Shown: piece after piece, positions 44,175-54,989 of the stretch
How positions within the stretch are numbered: the stretch's first letter is position 1
Layout: each line of letters opens with the position of its first letter
Assembly (NCBI GenBank): GCA_949152475.1
Contig: OX424561.1
Span: 20,702,481-20,766,480, forward strand
Reading direction: 5' to 3'
Source of the DNA: Terebella lapidaria
Lineage: Eukaryota; Annelida; Polychaeta; Terebellida; Terebellidae
Length of the DNA stretch: 64,000 bases
Made by a program: the position numbers and the translations under genes
Notes under the pieces: generated by a model
What the model was told of the DNA's origin: nothing
The model's input: only the letters and a program-made list of their open reading frames with translations
The model's database searches: none

Positions 44175-44988
44175 TTTCAACATTGCAGGTACATATGACC
44201 TTGAAATTGACCAATCAAGGTAATCTTTGTGAACTTCGATGTCAATCATTAGGTGTGATGTATATGACTTTCTATATGTTCATAATACAAACACATAAGT
44301 TCTGTCAACAAGTATTCCACATTTCACGTCTATCTACAAGCATTTTATCTGTAGAAGCATATTTGGGCATTTTGACCCCAAAATAGCTCATCAAGGTCAT
44401 GAAGGTTAATTTTAAGGTCACCACACAAATCGCCATATATGACTTCCTTTTGAAGATGCCAATATCTAAGCTCTATTTTCAGGCGTTCCATAAGTACAGT
44501 AGTGGCAGCTCCCATTATGAAGGAAAAAGTGGCGACAATGTTCTTCAAAATGTGAACAATTTTTTTTTGTCAAGAAATGGCCCCAAAAAAGATAGTTATG
44601 CAGTGTTGGGCCAAACAAAATTTGTAACTGACCCATCAAAAAGGCCACCCTCGGTGACCGGCGATTCAATAGCAACCAACCAAACCAAATACACATGGCA
44701 AAGATACACGAGAGGAATCTTTTGAAACAAAAATCTCAAAACTGTCCGAATTGTTTTTGAGAAAATGGCCATTAAAGTCCAAAATTGGGCATTTTTCACC
44801 AAAAATGGCTTCCATTTTGAAAAGATGCGATAATCAAAAAACGAAAAAAAGTCTTTCTTGCGAATATTTTAAGGTATTTTTATGCAAAGTTTCAGAAAAT
44901 TCGAGTGTAAACTTTGAAGATAGAAATGTGAACACGGACGCAACGTCACGCCAATACGTTATAGGATCAAAGGTCCGGTAACCTGAAA
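44175..44988 (-). repeat. Family A relative, minus strand
   Basis: The end 'ggatcaaaggtccggtaacc' is the reverse complement of the A start, and 'cattttgaaaagatgcg', 'ttttgagaaaatggccatta' are its leader. Half-site phrases 'atgaccttgaaattgacc' and 'tcaaggtcatgaaggtt' remain. The 108-codon plus frame at 44399-44725 and the antisense frames lie in the repeat. Confidence 0.65.
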
Positions 44989-45387
44989 TTGTCTAGCATG
45001 TCACAGGACAGACCAAAATTTGAATAATTTGAATTTGATTGTCTTGTATATAGAAAACACACTGTGTGATATGAATATATGGTGGTGCAATCAGTAGATA
45101 CAATTTTGAGGTCGAAGGCTGAATATATTCCTTTCCGTTGAGATGAAATGGAAATTTGACTATGAAAAATTTGTTAAATTTGACTATGAAAAATTTATTG
45201 AATAGAAGACTCAAATAATCACTAGTACAATGCTTTGTGTGGTCAAACGTTACTATTAAATTCATTACACAGGTCAGAATCAGGGGTTGAATTTGGTTTG
45301 GAAGTCATGCACAAAATTACGTTCTTTATGAACAAACTGTGTTGAATGCAAATACAATTCCCCATTCCTTGATTGAAGTCATGAATG

Positions 45388-45515
45388 TAAGTATCAATCT
45401 ATTACCATCCATACAGCCAGGTTTTGATGATGCCAAAAACAAACGTAGAATACAACAGTTTGCAATAGAAACAGAGTCCGACCAAATAGTTGATCCAAAG
45501 ACACACTGGTGTCAA
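45388..45515 (+). repeat. Family S module (unit 1 of the duplication)
   Basis: 'gaatgtaagtatcaatctat', 'ggttttgatgatgccaaaaa', 'ttgcaatagaaacagagtcc', 'cacactggtgtca'. The twin is at 47918-48045. Confidence 0.8.
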
Positions 45516-45519
45516 TGTA

Positions 45520-46255
45520 TAACAATTTCTCAGTCATTAGTATGGTTGACATGGTAAATAATTTTATGTAGTTTTGTATCTATATGGAGTTGTGTATCAA
45601 TCAAATCTCTATGTCTTGTAAATTTGGTTCAAAATGAGTGCGCGCTTATTACATCACGTTTGTGTGACACAACTTTAAATATTGGGTCATGAGGTGTCAA
45701 TGTCTTTCCATTCCGCTTTGCTCACTGACGGTAATTCACAAATGTAAAATTCTGTCGCCCAAGCTGAAAGCACATAGGAACATTTCTGATTATTATTTCC
45801 AATTATTTACTGATGAAGTCAAAATATTGATTACTAATGGTGTACATTATATCCTCTGTAGCATTCACGGTGTTGTACATAGTATATCTAGCCCATATTT
45901 TGCTGTCTGTCAGTTCAATGAGCACTTAAGGTATACTAGTACATAAAGAGTCGTACAAGTTTATTGATATATATGTCATTCTGTAAATATGATGTTTACA
46001 TGTCAATTCCCTTGACGTAAATTTTTTTTTTTTTGAGTGTTCTCAAATATTCTCCAAGGTATTCCGTCAAAGATTCAGACGGTTAACGGTTAAAGAGAGT
46101 ATTCCTGAACTGTACATGTGTTGATTCGTCAAAAAAGTTAAGAACGGTTACATATTACTAGTATTAAAGAGGTGGTCCGGCTCAGAACTTAGTATGTTTT
46201 TAGACGGTTGAGACGGAACCGCCGGACACCCTCTCGGTTAAGTCAGTGATCGATC
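45520..46255. other. Unclassified part of the duplicated unit
   Basis: An 85-codon frame (45689-45946, identical protein at 48219-48476) opens with ATG after 'gggtcatgaggtgtcaa'. Identity between units reflects the recent duplication, not selection. No domain is recognised and the sequence is not hydrophobic enough for a secreted peptide. Confidence 0.3.
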
Positions 46256-46284
46256 TCAGATTCGGTTTAAAATGTGACGTGGCA

Positions 46285-46531
46285 GCCACTGATTGGTTTA
46301 AGCATGTTTTCTAAAACCCAGGAAAAATTCAGTGTGTGTCCTATCTGTGACGTCACAATGAGTCGGTCACGTGACACCAAGTTCCGTGTGTATGAAAGCC
46401 CTCGGATTCGGGAGTTCAGTGAAGCTGGTGTTCTGACGTCGATCAGTGCAGACCCATCTTTCAGAACAGAGTACTCCAAAAAACGGCTATTGGTTATGCA
46501 GATTATTACAAATTATATCTCCCGGCTGTAG
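46285..46531 (+). CDS. Small CxxC-containing frame under a CRE/E-box cluster (doubtful), unit 1
   Basis: From the ATG at 46304, 75 codons read MFSKTQEKFSVCPICDVTMS..., charged and fairly GC-rich for this window, with CPIC as a possible half zinc site. The twin at 48841-49068 differs by two residues. The upstream DNA has ATTGG and TGACGT elements. No homologue is recognised and two cysteines alone do not make a finger. It could be a first exon of a transposon or host gene, or chance. Confidence 0.2.
46353..46375. promoter_or_regulatory. CRE palindrome and E-box palindrome, unit 1
   Basis: GTGACGTCAC is followed after eight bases by GTCACGTGAC. The first is a full CREB/ATF site, the second a CACGTG E-box of USF/Myc type. 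A further TGACGTC lies ~90 bases downstream and an inverted CCAAT box (ATTGG) ~60 bases upstream. The sites are repeated in unit 2 near 48890-48915. Confidence 0.5.
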
Positions 46532-47394
46532 AGTTATTTTTCCGTTTTCCTGAAGTAACCTGAAAAGTGACAAAGTATTGGTAAGGCAGAGTAAAGAGAA
46601 ACAAAAAGATAGAAAAGTTAACAGTCGGTTAAGATAAAGCTGATACCGTCTGAAGGTGATCCAGAACCCAGTTTATCATAGAAGAAGACGAAGACGGACG
46701 GAGATGTAAACGATGGAGTGAATGTATAGATGGAAGCGGAAACGCGGCTGAGTTCTACATTTCAGGTGCAGTTGCAGAGTGCAGACGGTGACGGCTAGAG
46801 GTCCGTTCCAGACCACGCTACCAACCCTCAGAGATCTGACAAACAGTAGCGGAGAATCTTCCGTCAGCTCCGGCTGACCCCCAGATCCGTTACAAATCAA
46901 TGAAAACTTCATGCGCGTAAATACTATCATGTAGATCATGGGACACGAGCCATGTTTGTGTTATGTTATATCCATGTGTCATGTACACTTGACTCCCCGA
47001 GATTGCTTCGGCTTTCGCAGATCTGACTCGATTTCCGTCAAAAGCCGCAGACCGATAAACGTTTATTGCCAGCAGCATTCAATCAGATCACAGCGCTGGA
47101 AAAACCCAGTCACTTGTGTTGTTGAGAGATGGCAGCCAATATTATCTTGAGGGGACCACGATCGTTCCACTCACCGTAATCTTGCCTAATCCACCGACCA
47201 GAATATAATCATCACCCAGGGAGCTTTTGTACTCGATATCAATCCCATCTATGGATTGGAATGGACCGGATGTTATCTAGCTATATCTAGTGAATTTCTC
47301 TTTGCAAAAGTCACTCAGTAAAACGAGACCTTAATTTTCTGAATTAATATTATCTACATGCATCTGTAGTTACGGCACAAAAATTCAAAAAAAT

Positions 47395-49957
47395 ATTTTA
47401 AGGTATTTTTATGCAAAGTTTCAGAAAAATTCGAGTGTAAACTTTGAAGATAGAAATGTGAACACGGACGCAACGTCACGCCAATACGTTATAGGATCAA
47501 AGGTCCGGTAACCTGAAATTGTCTAGCATGTCACAGGACAGACCAAAATTTGAATAATTTGAATTTGATTGTCTTGTATATAGAAAACACACTGTGTGAT
47601 ATGAATATATGGTGGTGCAATCAGTAGATACAATTTTGAGGTCGAAGGCTGAATATATTCCTTTCCGTTGAGATGAAATGGAAATTTGACTATGAAAAAT
47701 TTGTTAAATTTGACTATGAAAAATTTATTGAATAGAAGACTCAAATAATCACTAGTACAATGCTTTGTGTGGTCAAACGTTACTATTAAATTCATTACAC
47801 AGGTCAGAATCAGGGGTTGAATTTGGTTTGGAAGTCATGCACAAAATTACGTTCTTTATGAACAAACTGTGTTGAATGCAAATACAATTCCCCATTCCTT
47901 GATTGAAGTCATGAATGTAAGTATCAATCTATTACCATCCATACAGCCAGGTTTTGATGATGCCAAAAACAAACGTAGAATACAACATTTTGCAATAGAA
48001 ACAGAGTCCGACCAAACAGTTGATCCAAAGACACACTGGTGTCAATGTATAACAATTTCTCAGTCATTAGTATGGTTGACATGGTCAATAATTTTATGTA
48101 GTTTTGTATCTATATGGAGTTGTGTATCAATCAAATCTCTATGTCTTGTAAATTTGGTTCAAAATGAGTGCGCGCTTATTACATCACGTTTGTGTGACAC
48201 AACTTTAAATATTGGGTCATGAGGTGTCAATGTCTTTCCATTCCGCTTTGCTCACTGACGGTAATTCACAAATGTAAAATTCTGTCGCCCAAGCTGAAAG
48301 CACATAGGAACATTTCTGATTATTATTTCCAATTATTTACTGATGAAGTCAAAATATTGATTACTAATGGTGTACATTATATCCTCTGTAGCATTCACGG
48401 TGTTGTACATAGTATATCTAGCCCATATTTTGCTGTCTGTCAGTTCAATGAGCACTTAAGGTATACTAGTACATAAAGAGTCGTACAAGTTTATTGATAT
48501 ATATGTCATTCTGTAAATATGATGTTTACATGTCAATTCCCTTGACGTAAATTTTCTAACAATCTGTAACGGAGTGTTCTCAAATATTCTCCAAGGTATT
48601 CCGTCAAGGATTCAGACGGTTAACGGTTAAAGAGAGTATTCCTGAACTGTACATGTGTTGTTTCGTCAAAAAAGTTAAGAACGGTTACATATTAATAGTA
48701 TTAAAGAGGTGGTCCGGCTCAGAACTTAGTATGTTTTTAGACGGTTGAGACGGAACCGCCGGACACCCTCTCGGTTAAGTCAGTGATCGATCTCAGATTC
48801 GGTTTAAAATGTGACGTAACAGCCACTGATTGGTTTAAGCATGTTTTCTAAAACCCCGGAAAAATTCAGTGTGTGTCCTATCTGTGACGTCACAATGAGT
48901 CGGTCACGTGACACCAAGTTCCGTGTGTATGAAAGCCCTCGGATTCGGGAGTTCAGTGAAGCTGGTGTTCTGACGTCGATCAGTGCAGACCCATCTTTCA
49001 GAACAGAGTACTCCAAAAAACGGCTATTGGTTATGCAGATTATTACAAATTATATCTTCCGGCTGTAGACTTAGAAAATAAAGCTGAAAACGTTATCCGA
49101 GTTATTTTTCCGTTTTCCTGAAGTAACCTGAAAAGTGACAAAGTATTGGTAAGGCAGAGTAAAGAGAAACAAAAAGATAGAAAAGTTAACAGTCGGTTAA
49201 GATAAAGCTGATACCGTCTGAAGGTGATCCAGAACCCAGTTTATCATAGAAGAAGACGAAGACGGACGGAGATGTAAACGATGGAGTGAATGTATAGATG
49301 GAAGCGGAAACGCGGCTGAGTTCTACATTTCAGGTGCAGTTGCAGAGTGCAGACGGTGACGGCTAGAGGTCCGTTCCAGACCACGCTACCAACCCTCAGA
49401 GATCTGACAAGCAGTAGCGGAGAATCTTCCGTCAGCTCCGGCTGACCCCCAGATCCGTTACAAATCAATGAAAACTTCATGCGCGTAAATACTATCATGT
49501 AGATCATGGGACACGAGCCATGTTTGTGTTATGTTATATCCATGTGTCATGTACACTTGACTCCCCGAGATTGCTTCGGCTTTCGCAGATCTGACTCGAT
49601 TTCCGTCAAAAGCCGCAGACCGATAAACGTTTATTGCCAGCAGCATTCAATCAGATCACAGCGTTGGAAAAACCCAGTCACTTGTGTTGTTGAGAGATGG
49701 CAGCCAATATTATCTTGAGGGGACCACGATCGTTCCACTCACCGTAATCTTGCCTAATCCACCGACCAGAATATAATCATCACCCAGGGAGCTTTTGTAC
49801 TCGATATCAATCCCATCAATGGATTGGAATGGACCGGATGTTATCTAGCTATATCTAGTGAATTTCTCTTTGCAAAAGTCACTCAGTAAAACGAGACCTT
49901 AATTTTCTGAATTAATATGATCTACATGCATCTGTAGTTACGGCACAAAAATTCAAA
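47395..49957 (+). repeat. 2.5-kb tandem duplication, unit 2
   Basis: This is the second unit, with the same order of contents. It looks like the less altered unit: it keeps 'cttagaaaataaagctgaaa' at 49070 and a normal sequence where unit 1 has the T run. Scattered single differences are few, so the duplication is recent or has been homogenised. Confidence 0.9.
48841..49068 (+). CDS. Small CxxC-containing frame (doubtful), unit 2
   Basis: This twin of the unit 1 frame reads MFSKTPEKFSVCPICDVTMS... The cautions given for unit 1 apply. The stop is at 49066-49068, and the 31 bases that unit 1 lacks begin right after it. Confidence 0.2.
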   Translation: MFSKTPEKFSVCPICDVTMSRSRDTKFRVYESPRIREFSEAGVLTSISADPSFRTEYSKKRLLVMQIITNYIFRL

Positions 49958-50066
49958 ATCACAAGTGTTTTTCCTATCAGATTAGGTATACGAAATATCT
50001 TGATAATGGCATGATCACATTGATTACAGTCGCCTGATGAATAAGACCAGAACTGAATGTCTCTTT

Positions 50067-50377
50067 GGGTGTGTTTTTTTGTGTACAGATCACAAACCTG
50101 ATCCCGGATCACAAAACCTGATCCCACACGAAGCGTACGGATCTGGGATCAGAAACATCATGCAGATCGGAGAGATCTAATAAACCTCCTCGGCATTTGC
50201 ACTGTTCCTTTCATTCTGGAAATGATTCGTATTGCATTTGCTATGTTTTTACCAAGCAACTATAATACATGTACAAAATGATCACATTTTAAGGTTAGAA
50301 GTGTTTTTCGGGTACGGATCAGAAACCTGATCCTGATCCGGGATCAAGTTTGTGATCCGTACGCAAAAAACGCACCC
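50067..50377. mobile_element. MITE with GGGTGYGTTTTTT termini and GATC-rich palindromes
   Basis: The left end GGGTGTGTTTTTTTGTGTAC and the right end (inward GGGTGCGTTTTTTGCGTAC) continue with 'gatcacaaac.tgatcccgg', a TIR of about 40 bases. The right part 50315-50365 is also internally palindromic (GTACGGATCA ... TGATCCGTAC). TTT stands on both sides as a possible 3-bp duplication. PIF/Harbinger is possible from the GGG start and 3-bp site; this is inference. Confidence 0.7.
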
Positions 50378-50744
50378 TTTATGTACTAGTATACACTAAG
50401 AGTGCTCAATGAACTAACAGCAATATATGGGCTAGATATAATATGTACAACAACGTGCACCATGATATGTACACCCCTCGGGAGAGATATGTTTGCAAAT
50501 GCTGACAGTTTCTAGCCATATTAGGCCCTGATAGCAAAGCATTTATGGACATTCTCATGCACTACAAAAACAAAAACTTTTTTTTCATCAGCGCACGAAT
50601 CTGTAATAGTCAAAAGTCCGTCGGTTGCCATGCGCGACACAGGTCAATATGAAGGAAGTCAATACCGCAATATATCGGACCGATTGCACTCTGTGTAATC
50701 CAATGTAAAATATTCGTAGGCATATAATAATGCTGCATACTGGT

Positions 50745-51305
50745 GACAGATTTTCTGTACTTATCAACCAGGTTGTGATAAATGTATTGAAAGCAGCTAT
50801 TAGTCTTGGTAAAACATTATTATTGGTCTTGGTAAAACATTTCCTTATCGCATCAGTTTAGAGACTAGCTGGGAACTTCGGAGAACAAAGTCCTCATATC
50901 TGCAACTAGCTCTGGAATGGCGTTTGAGTTGTGAGACAACGCTTGGGATGCTGTTTAGAAATGGGAAATTAACTATGGAAAAGTTTAAATCATCACGCTT
51001 GTTATATAATCTAGTGGACAAGTTAGAATCGTTACAAATCTCCAATCTTAGATCTAAATAGCTGGAAAATTTAGAGGAGTCTATAGTATCTTTAATTTCA
51101 AGTTCCTTATATGATATATGACAACCAAATAATCATCAAGCCTAGGATTTTTCAATGACAATATATCATCTATGTATCGGAAAGTGAAATCAAAGTCACT
51201 GGTTTGCTTCTGAAATTCTCCTCTTTGTAGATGTTGGATGAAATTTGATTCATTGTATGGAACCCATACACCTTTTGCAATGCAAAGTGTTTGGATATTT
51301 ATCAC
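50745..51305 (-). pseudogene. Reverse transcriptase element fossil
   Basis: On the minus strand, FRYIDDILSLKNPRLDDYL (51121-51180) is the catalytic YxDD block of an RT. Further along are KRDDLNFSIVNFPFLNS and HSRASCRYEDF followed by QLVSKLMR. This order matches the family seen at 630-885. The fragment is badly broken, in several places, and lacks its N-terminal half and its far end. It is an old copy. Confidence 0.75.
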
Positions 51306-51600
51306 ATTAGAATGCTAGACTTCCATAGAATGGAATAGTAAGGAAATGCCTACATTATTGAAACTTGCCTATCCAGTCCTTGCTGTGTGCTGGTTAATAC
51401 TAAATACTATATCCTTTTCACTTTATATCTCACCCTTTGGGTATGAAATGTTGCACATGAGCTGTGCTTGAAGTAGTGCTGCAAAGGGCGGACTTTGAAA
51501 AGTAAACCTCGGATCACTTATTTATTAATTACAATGTACGGTGTTCCTGAAAACAAATACAACAAATGTTATTTGAATAATCGCATTTCTATCACAAATA
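51306..51600 (-). repeat. Family C/F, F part
   Basis: 'gaatgctagacttccatagaatgga', 'aggaaatgcctacattattgaaacttgcctatcca', 'caccctttgggtatgaaatgt' mark the F part next to the RT fossil. It leads into the duplicated C part. Confidence 0.6.
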
Positions 51601-51610
51601 TTTGTTCCTT

Positions 51611-52272
51611 ATAACAAGCATGCCTAGTATTCATCAAATTGAAATAATTGTCAAATGGTTGTCCCCAATAAAAATGCCAAAGCAAAGTAGCCTGCTCACT
51701 TCCGTCATATTTGTTGTCTGCTCACTTCCCTTCTTATTTGTTGTCATGTTAAGCAATCAGACATTTCTCTGCAATTAAAAAAATACTACTATGCAAATGT
51801 AATTTGCACGAGCAAACATTAGTGTCCTCTCTTGCTGTGCAGACATTACATGGGAGTCATTACTTTTAAGACCACTTGAGCGGAATGTGGCATGAGAGAA
51901 ACGTGGCGTGACAGGATATTAGATTATGCATGGTGTTCTTTATAACAAGCATGCCTAGTATTCATCAAATTGAAATAATTGTCAAATGGTTGTCCCCAAT
52001 AAAAATGCCAAAGCAAAGTAGCCTGCTCACTTCCGTCATATTTGTTGTCTGCTCACTTCCCTTCTTATTTGTTGTCATGTTAAGCAATCAGACATTTCTC
52101 TGCAATTAAAAAAATACTACTATGCAAATGTAATTTGCACGAGCAAACATTAGTGTCCTCTCTTGCTGTGCAGACATTACATGGGAGTCATTACTTTTAA
52201 GACCACTTGAGCGGAATGTGGCATGAGAGAAACGTGGCGTGACAGGATATTAGATTATGCATGGTGTTCTTG
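51611..52272 (-). repeat. Perfect 331-bp tandem duplication of a family C segment
   Basis: Units 51611-51941 and 51942-52272 appear identical by eye, from 'ataacaagcatgcctagtat' to 'gattatgcatggtgttctt'. Each holds the C phrases 'tgcaaatgtaatttgcacga', 'gagcaaacattagtgtcctc' and 'ccacttgagcggaatgtggc', plus a smaller internal doubling of 'tgctcacttcc'. A very recent duplication or an assembly artefact are both possible. Confidence 0.85.
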
Positions 52273-52689
52273 TATTTTGTTATGATATGCATATAGTGCA
52301 CGGGTTAATGTAAGTTATGTGTTTTAGACCAGTAGTGTGTATCTTCTGTAATGTTATTCGCTGTAGGAATGAGACATATGCACCCATTGACATTGCACAG
52401 GACTTGTGAGTTTTAGGATGAAGTTTTAAGAGAAATTCGAGGGCCTGAAATATACAATATATATTTACATCTCAACACAACATATGAATCATTGTATCAC
52501 CGAAAGTACATGTAGGATATCAGATGTTGAACAAAATGCATAAGCCATATATTAACCATATACAACAACGACTTATCAAATATCTGGATCTGGGAAGATC
52601 TGATAAAATGGTCAAGCAACTACTCATAAAAAAATTGGGTCTGGGAAGATTTTAGTCTAAATACATACTACCAAACGTTCTTGACAATG

Positions 52690-52790
52690 CAGTGACCATC
52701 CTTTTTCCTCATGATATCATGATGCACCTCATTGCATTCAATTGTGTCAGCTCTGATCATCGCATGATTTTGTATTCAAACGAACAATCA
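52690..52790 (+). repeat. Family J fragment
   Basis: 'tgaccatcctttttcctcat', 'gatgcacctcattgcattca' and 'gtcagctctgatcatcgcat' match the other J copies. Confidence 0.5.
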
Positions 52791-53079
52791 TTATATTTAA
52801 AATGGATGTGAACAAGCCGACTCAAGATCTCAATCAATGGCCACTAATATAATGGCATTATACGTCAATCCACTGAACATTAGAAATGTCCAACCACAGA
52901 ATGGAATTATATGTCACAACTTGCTAATCCAAAATTTAATTCATTATTCTTTTTGGGGGGTAAAGATGACAATATCAAGCCATAACCTTCATTTGGCAGA
53001 GAGATATGGACACTATGTCGACGTGTTTAGTAGTGACTGGAAACAGGTAAGTTGAACACGGTACTATAGCATAACAACA

Positions 53080-54230
53080 ACGCCATACATAATATAATAT
53101 CCCATCACGTCGCCATGCTTTCTTTAGTGTTCTTGAATGTTTGTATATCTGAAGCCAGAACAGAAGCGGAGGACACTCATGTGGTGCTCGTGCAAGTTGC
53201 ATTTAATTATATGTTTCAAATCGCATAGTAACAAATCACAGTAACGGAGGCAGTATGAGCATTCTGTTTTTTTTTTTTTTTGCTGTGGAATACCGAGGTG
53301 ATATTTGATGTGGTAGACGTAATGTTTCAGTTTCTTATATATCATTCGTGCCGTTCTGTTTAGGTTGTAGCTGAACACTTGATTCGACCGAAAATTCAGA
53401 TCACATTTCTGTTGCTCACGAATGTGACTGTTTCTGAGAGCTCTGCACGCATTCATGACATACTGGGAACAATGATGGTGCTGTGAGGGTTCGCGACATT
53501 GTTACCGAACACAGATGGAATATAGCGAAAGTGTTTTCACCGCTGTTATTTGTGTAGTGTTACAATTGTGAAGTGCTATGGAAATTTCCTGTATAATCTT
53601 GCTGCTCAGAAGCAATAATATCAGAAGCAATATAATCAGAAGCAATGAGAATATGGAATATGGACTGTTCTGATAGTGAATGAGAAAGAAACTGGCTACT
53701 CTAGAAGCATCTGATCTATAGATAAAGGCTTCATACATGGGACAGATGTTATTCATAATCCCGCACCTAGATGATAAAATTGAAACGAACATATTCAGGA
53801 TCTGTTCGGTAGCACACTCTTTTAGAGATGGGAGGGGCTATCCTCAGGTAAAAAAGATCATTTTGAGAATACAAACCTAATGTTGAAAGTTGAATTGTAA
53901 TTGAAAAGTGAGTTTCATGCAATATTGGTTGCATACACCTGATCGTGGTAACTTGAATCATATGCTTCTGTTGTTGCTAACATTATTCATACATGCGCAC
54001 CACACCAGTAGGAGCAATGTGAAATGTAATTCAAACGTAGAAAGTGTCACTTTCACAGCGCTGCCTGAAGTACAGTTTCATTTCATTACCCAAAAGACAC
54101 AACATGAAATATGAAAACATCCTTCGTTACAGCCCTAGCACACAACAGAGACTCGGTACATACATGTGAATTGTTACGTGCAGCAATGTTCACATTCTTA
54201 CCGTTTTAAAGTTCATAGTATGTGACTCCT
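53080..54230 (+). repeat. Family C/F copy, diverged
   Basis: 'cataatataatatcccatcacgtcgccatgctttct' (in pieces), 'ctgaagccagaacagaagcgg', 'gctcgtgcaagttgcattt' and later 'ctgcctgaagtacagtttcatttcattacccaaaagacac' (in pieces) give C then F. About 53400-53990 between them is not found in other copies. A T15-like run lies at 53266-53281. The 110-codon minus frame at 53124-53456 has no recognised domain. Confidence 0.55.
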
Positions 54231-54435
54231 GGAAACAGATTAGGGCGATGTTGTTGACCTGCACGATTTCGTGTGTATAAAATGAATGACATTAGGAAAT
54301 GTGCATATATTATATATATCCGTTTTTTTAGCCCCAATACAATGGAAATAAAGCTTATAGTTAATGATTAAAATAATATTCCATTTTACTGGTGATTTTT
54401 GTAAAATAATTGGCATCTTCACAGCAACTTGTAGA

Positions 54436-54690
54436 TGTAATGAATACTGTATATATGCATTAATGTCCTGTCAAAAACCTGATTTCGAAATGGATTCCGG
54501 TGACGTACTTATCTACGGATCCAGTTACAACTCAATTCCTCTTGTCTACCGCCGCTTTCAATTAAGTATTCACCTGATGCTCGTTGCCCTTCAAACTCCT
54601 TCGATCCGCACTTACTGGCGACAAATGCATCGATTGCACCAAAACATTTATGGCACAAATATGTAAGAACAACGTTCCTGTCTGTGGTTG
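54436..54690 (+). repeat. Family H repeat, copy 2
   Basis: 'aaaacctgatttcgaaatgga', 'atccagttacaactcaattcctcttgtctaccgccgctttcaatta' (in pieces) and 'ggcgacaaatgcatcgattgcacc' are shared with 9.4 kb and, inverted, with 63.4-63.7 kb. Confidence 0.65.
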
Positions 54691-54989
54691 CACTCCTTTT
54701 TTTCTGTATAATTTGGAACAGTATTTCAATGTGTTTAGGAACAGGAGGCATTTGAATCAAATACTTTTTATATGATTATTGTGTTATAATAATAGGGCAA
54801 AAGATACCATTAATCAGATATCCAAAAATAGTAATATTGACACGCTAAGAAGACTACTCAACGAAAGAAACGTGCGCTGCCACATAGAATACAAAATTGT
54901 CGAATTCAGTTGCCTTGCAATAGAATGTGTTGTCGTGTTATATGCATTTATAAAAAAACTGCGAGAAAATACATGTGGCTGGTGTGATA

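Larger units (their letters stand above)
44865..47394 (+). repeat. 2.5-kb tandem duplication, unit 1
   Basis: It is followed immediately by unit 2 with near identity over 2.5 kb. The unit starts inside the family A relative ('atattttaaggtatttttatg') and ends at 'cggcacaaaaattcaaaa'. It holds a 22-base direct repeat near 45150-45190, a family S module (45388-45515), a CRE/E-box cluster with a small frame (46270-46530) and a minus-strand family G piece (47060-47290). Unit 1 has a T14-like run at 46021-46034 where unit 2 has other sequence, and lacks 31 bases present in unit 2 at 49069-49099. Confidence 0.9.

Noticed and set aside
44399-44725. 108-codon protein gene
   Set aside because: It lies in a family A relative, is overlapped by three antisense frames, and is not preserved in the other A copies.
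45689-45946. Conserved 85-residue protein (identical at 48219-48476)
   Set aside because: The identity follows from a nearly identical 2.5-kb tandem duplication, so it is not evidence of coding constraint.
53124-53456. 110-codon minus-strand gene
   Set aside because: It crosses a T15-like run and repeat-derived DNA with no domain or conserved counterpart.
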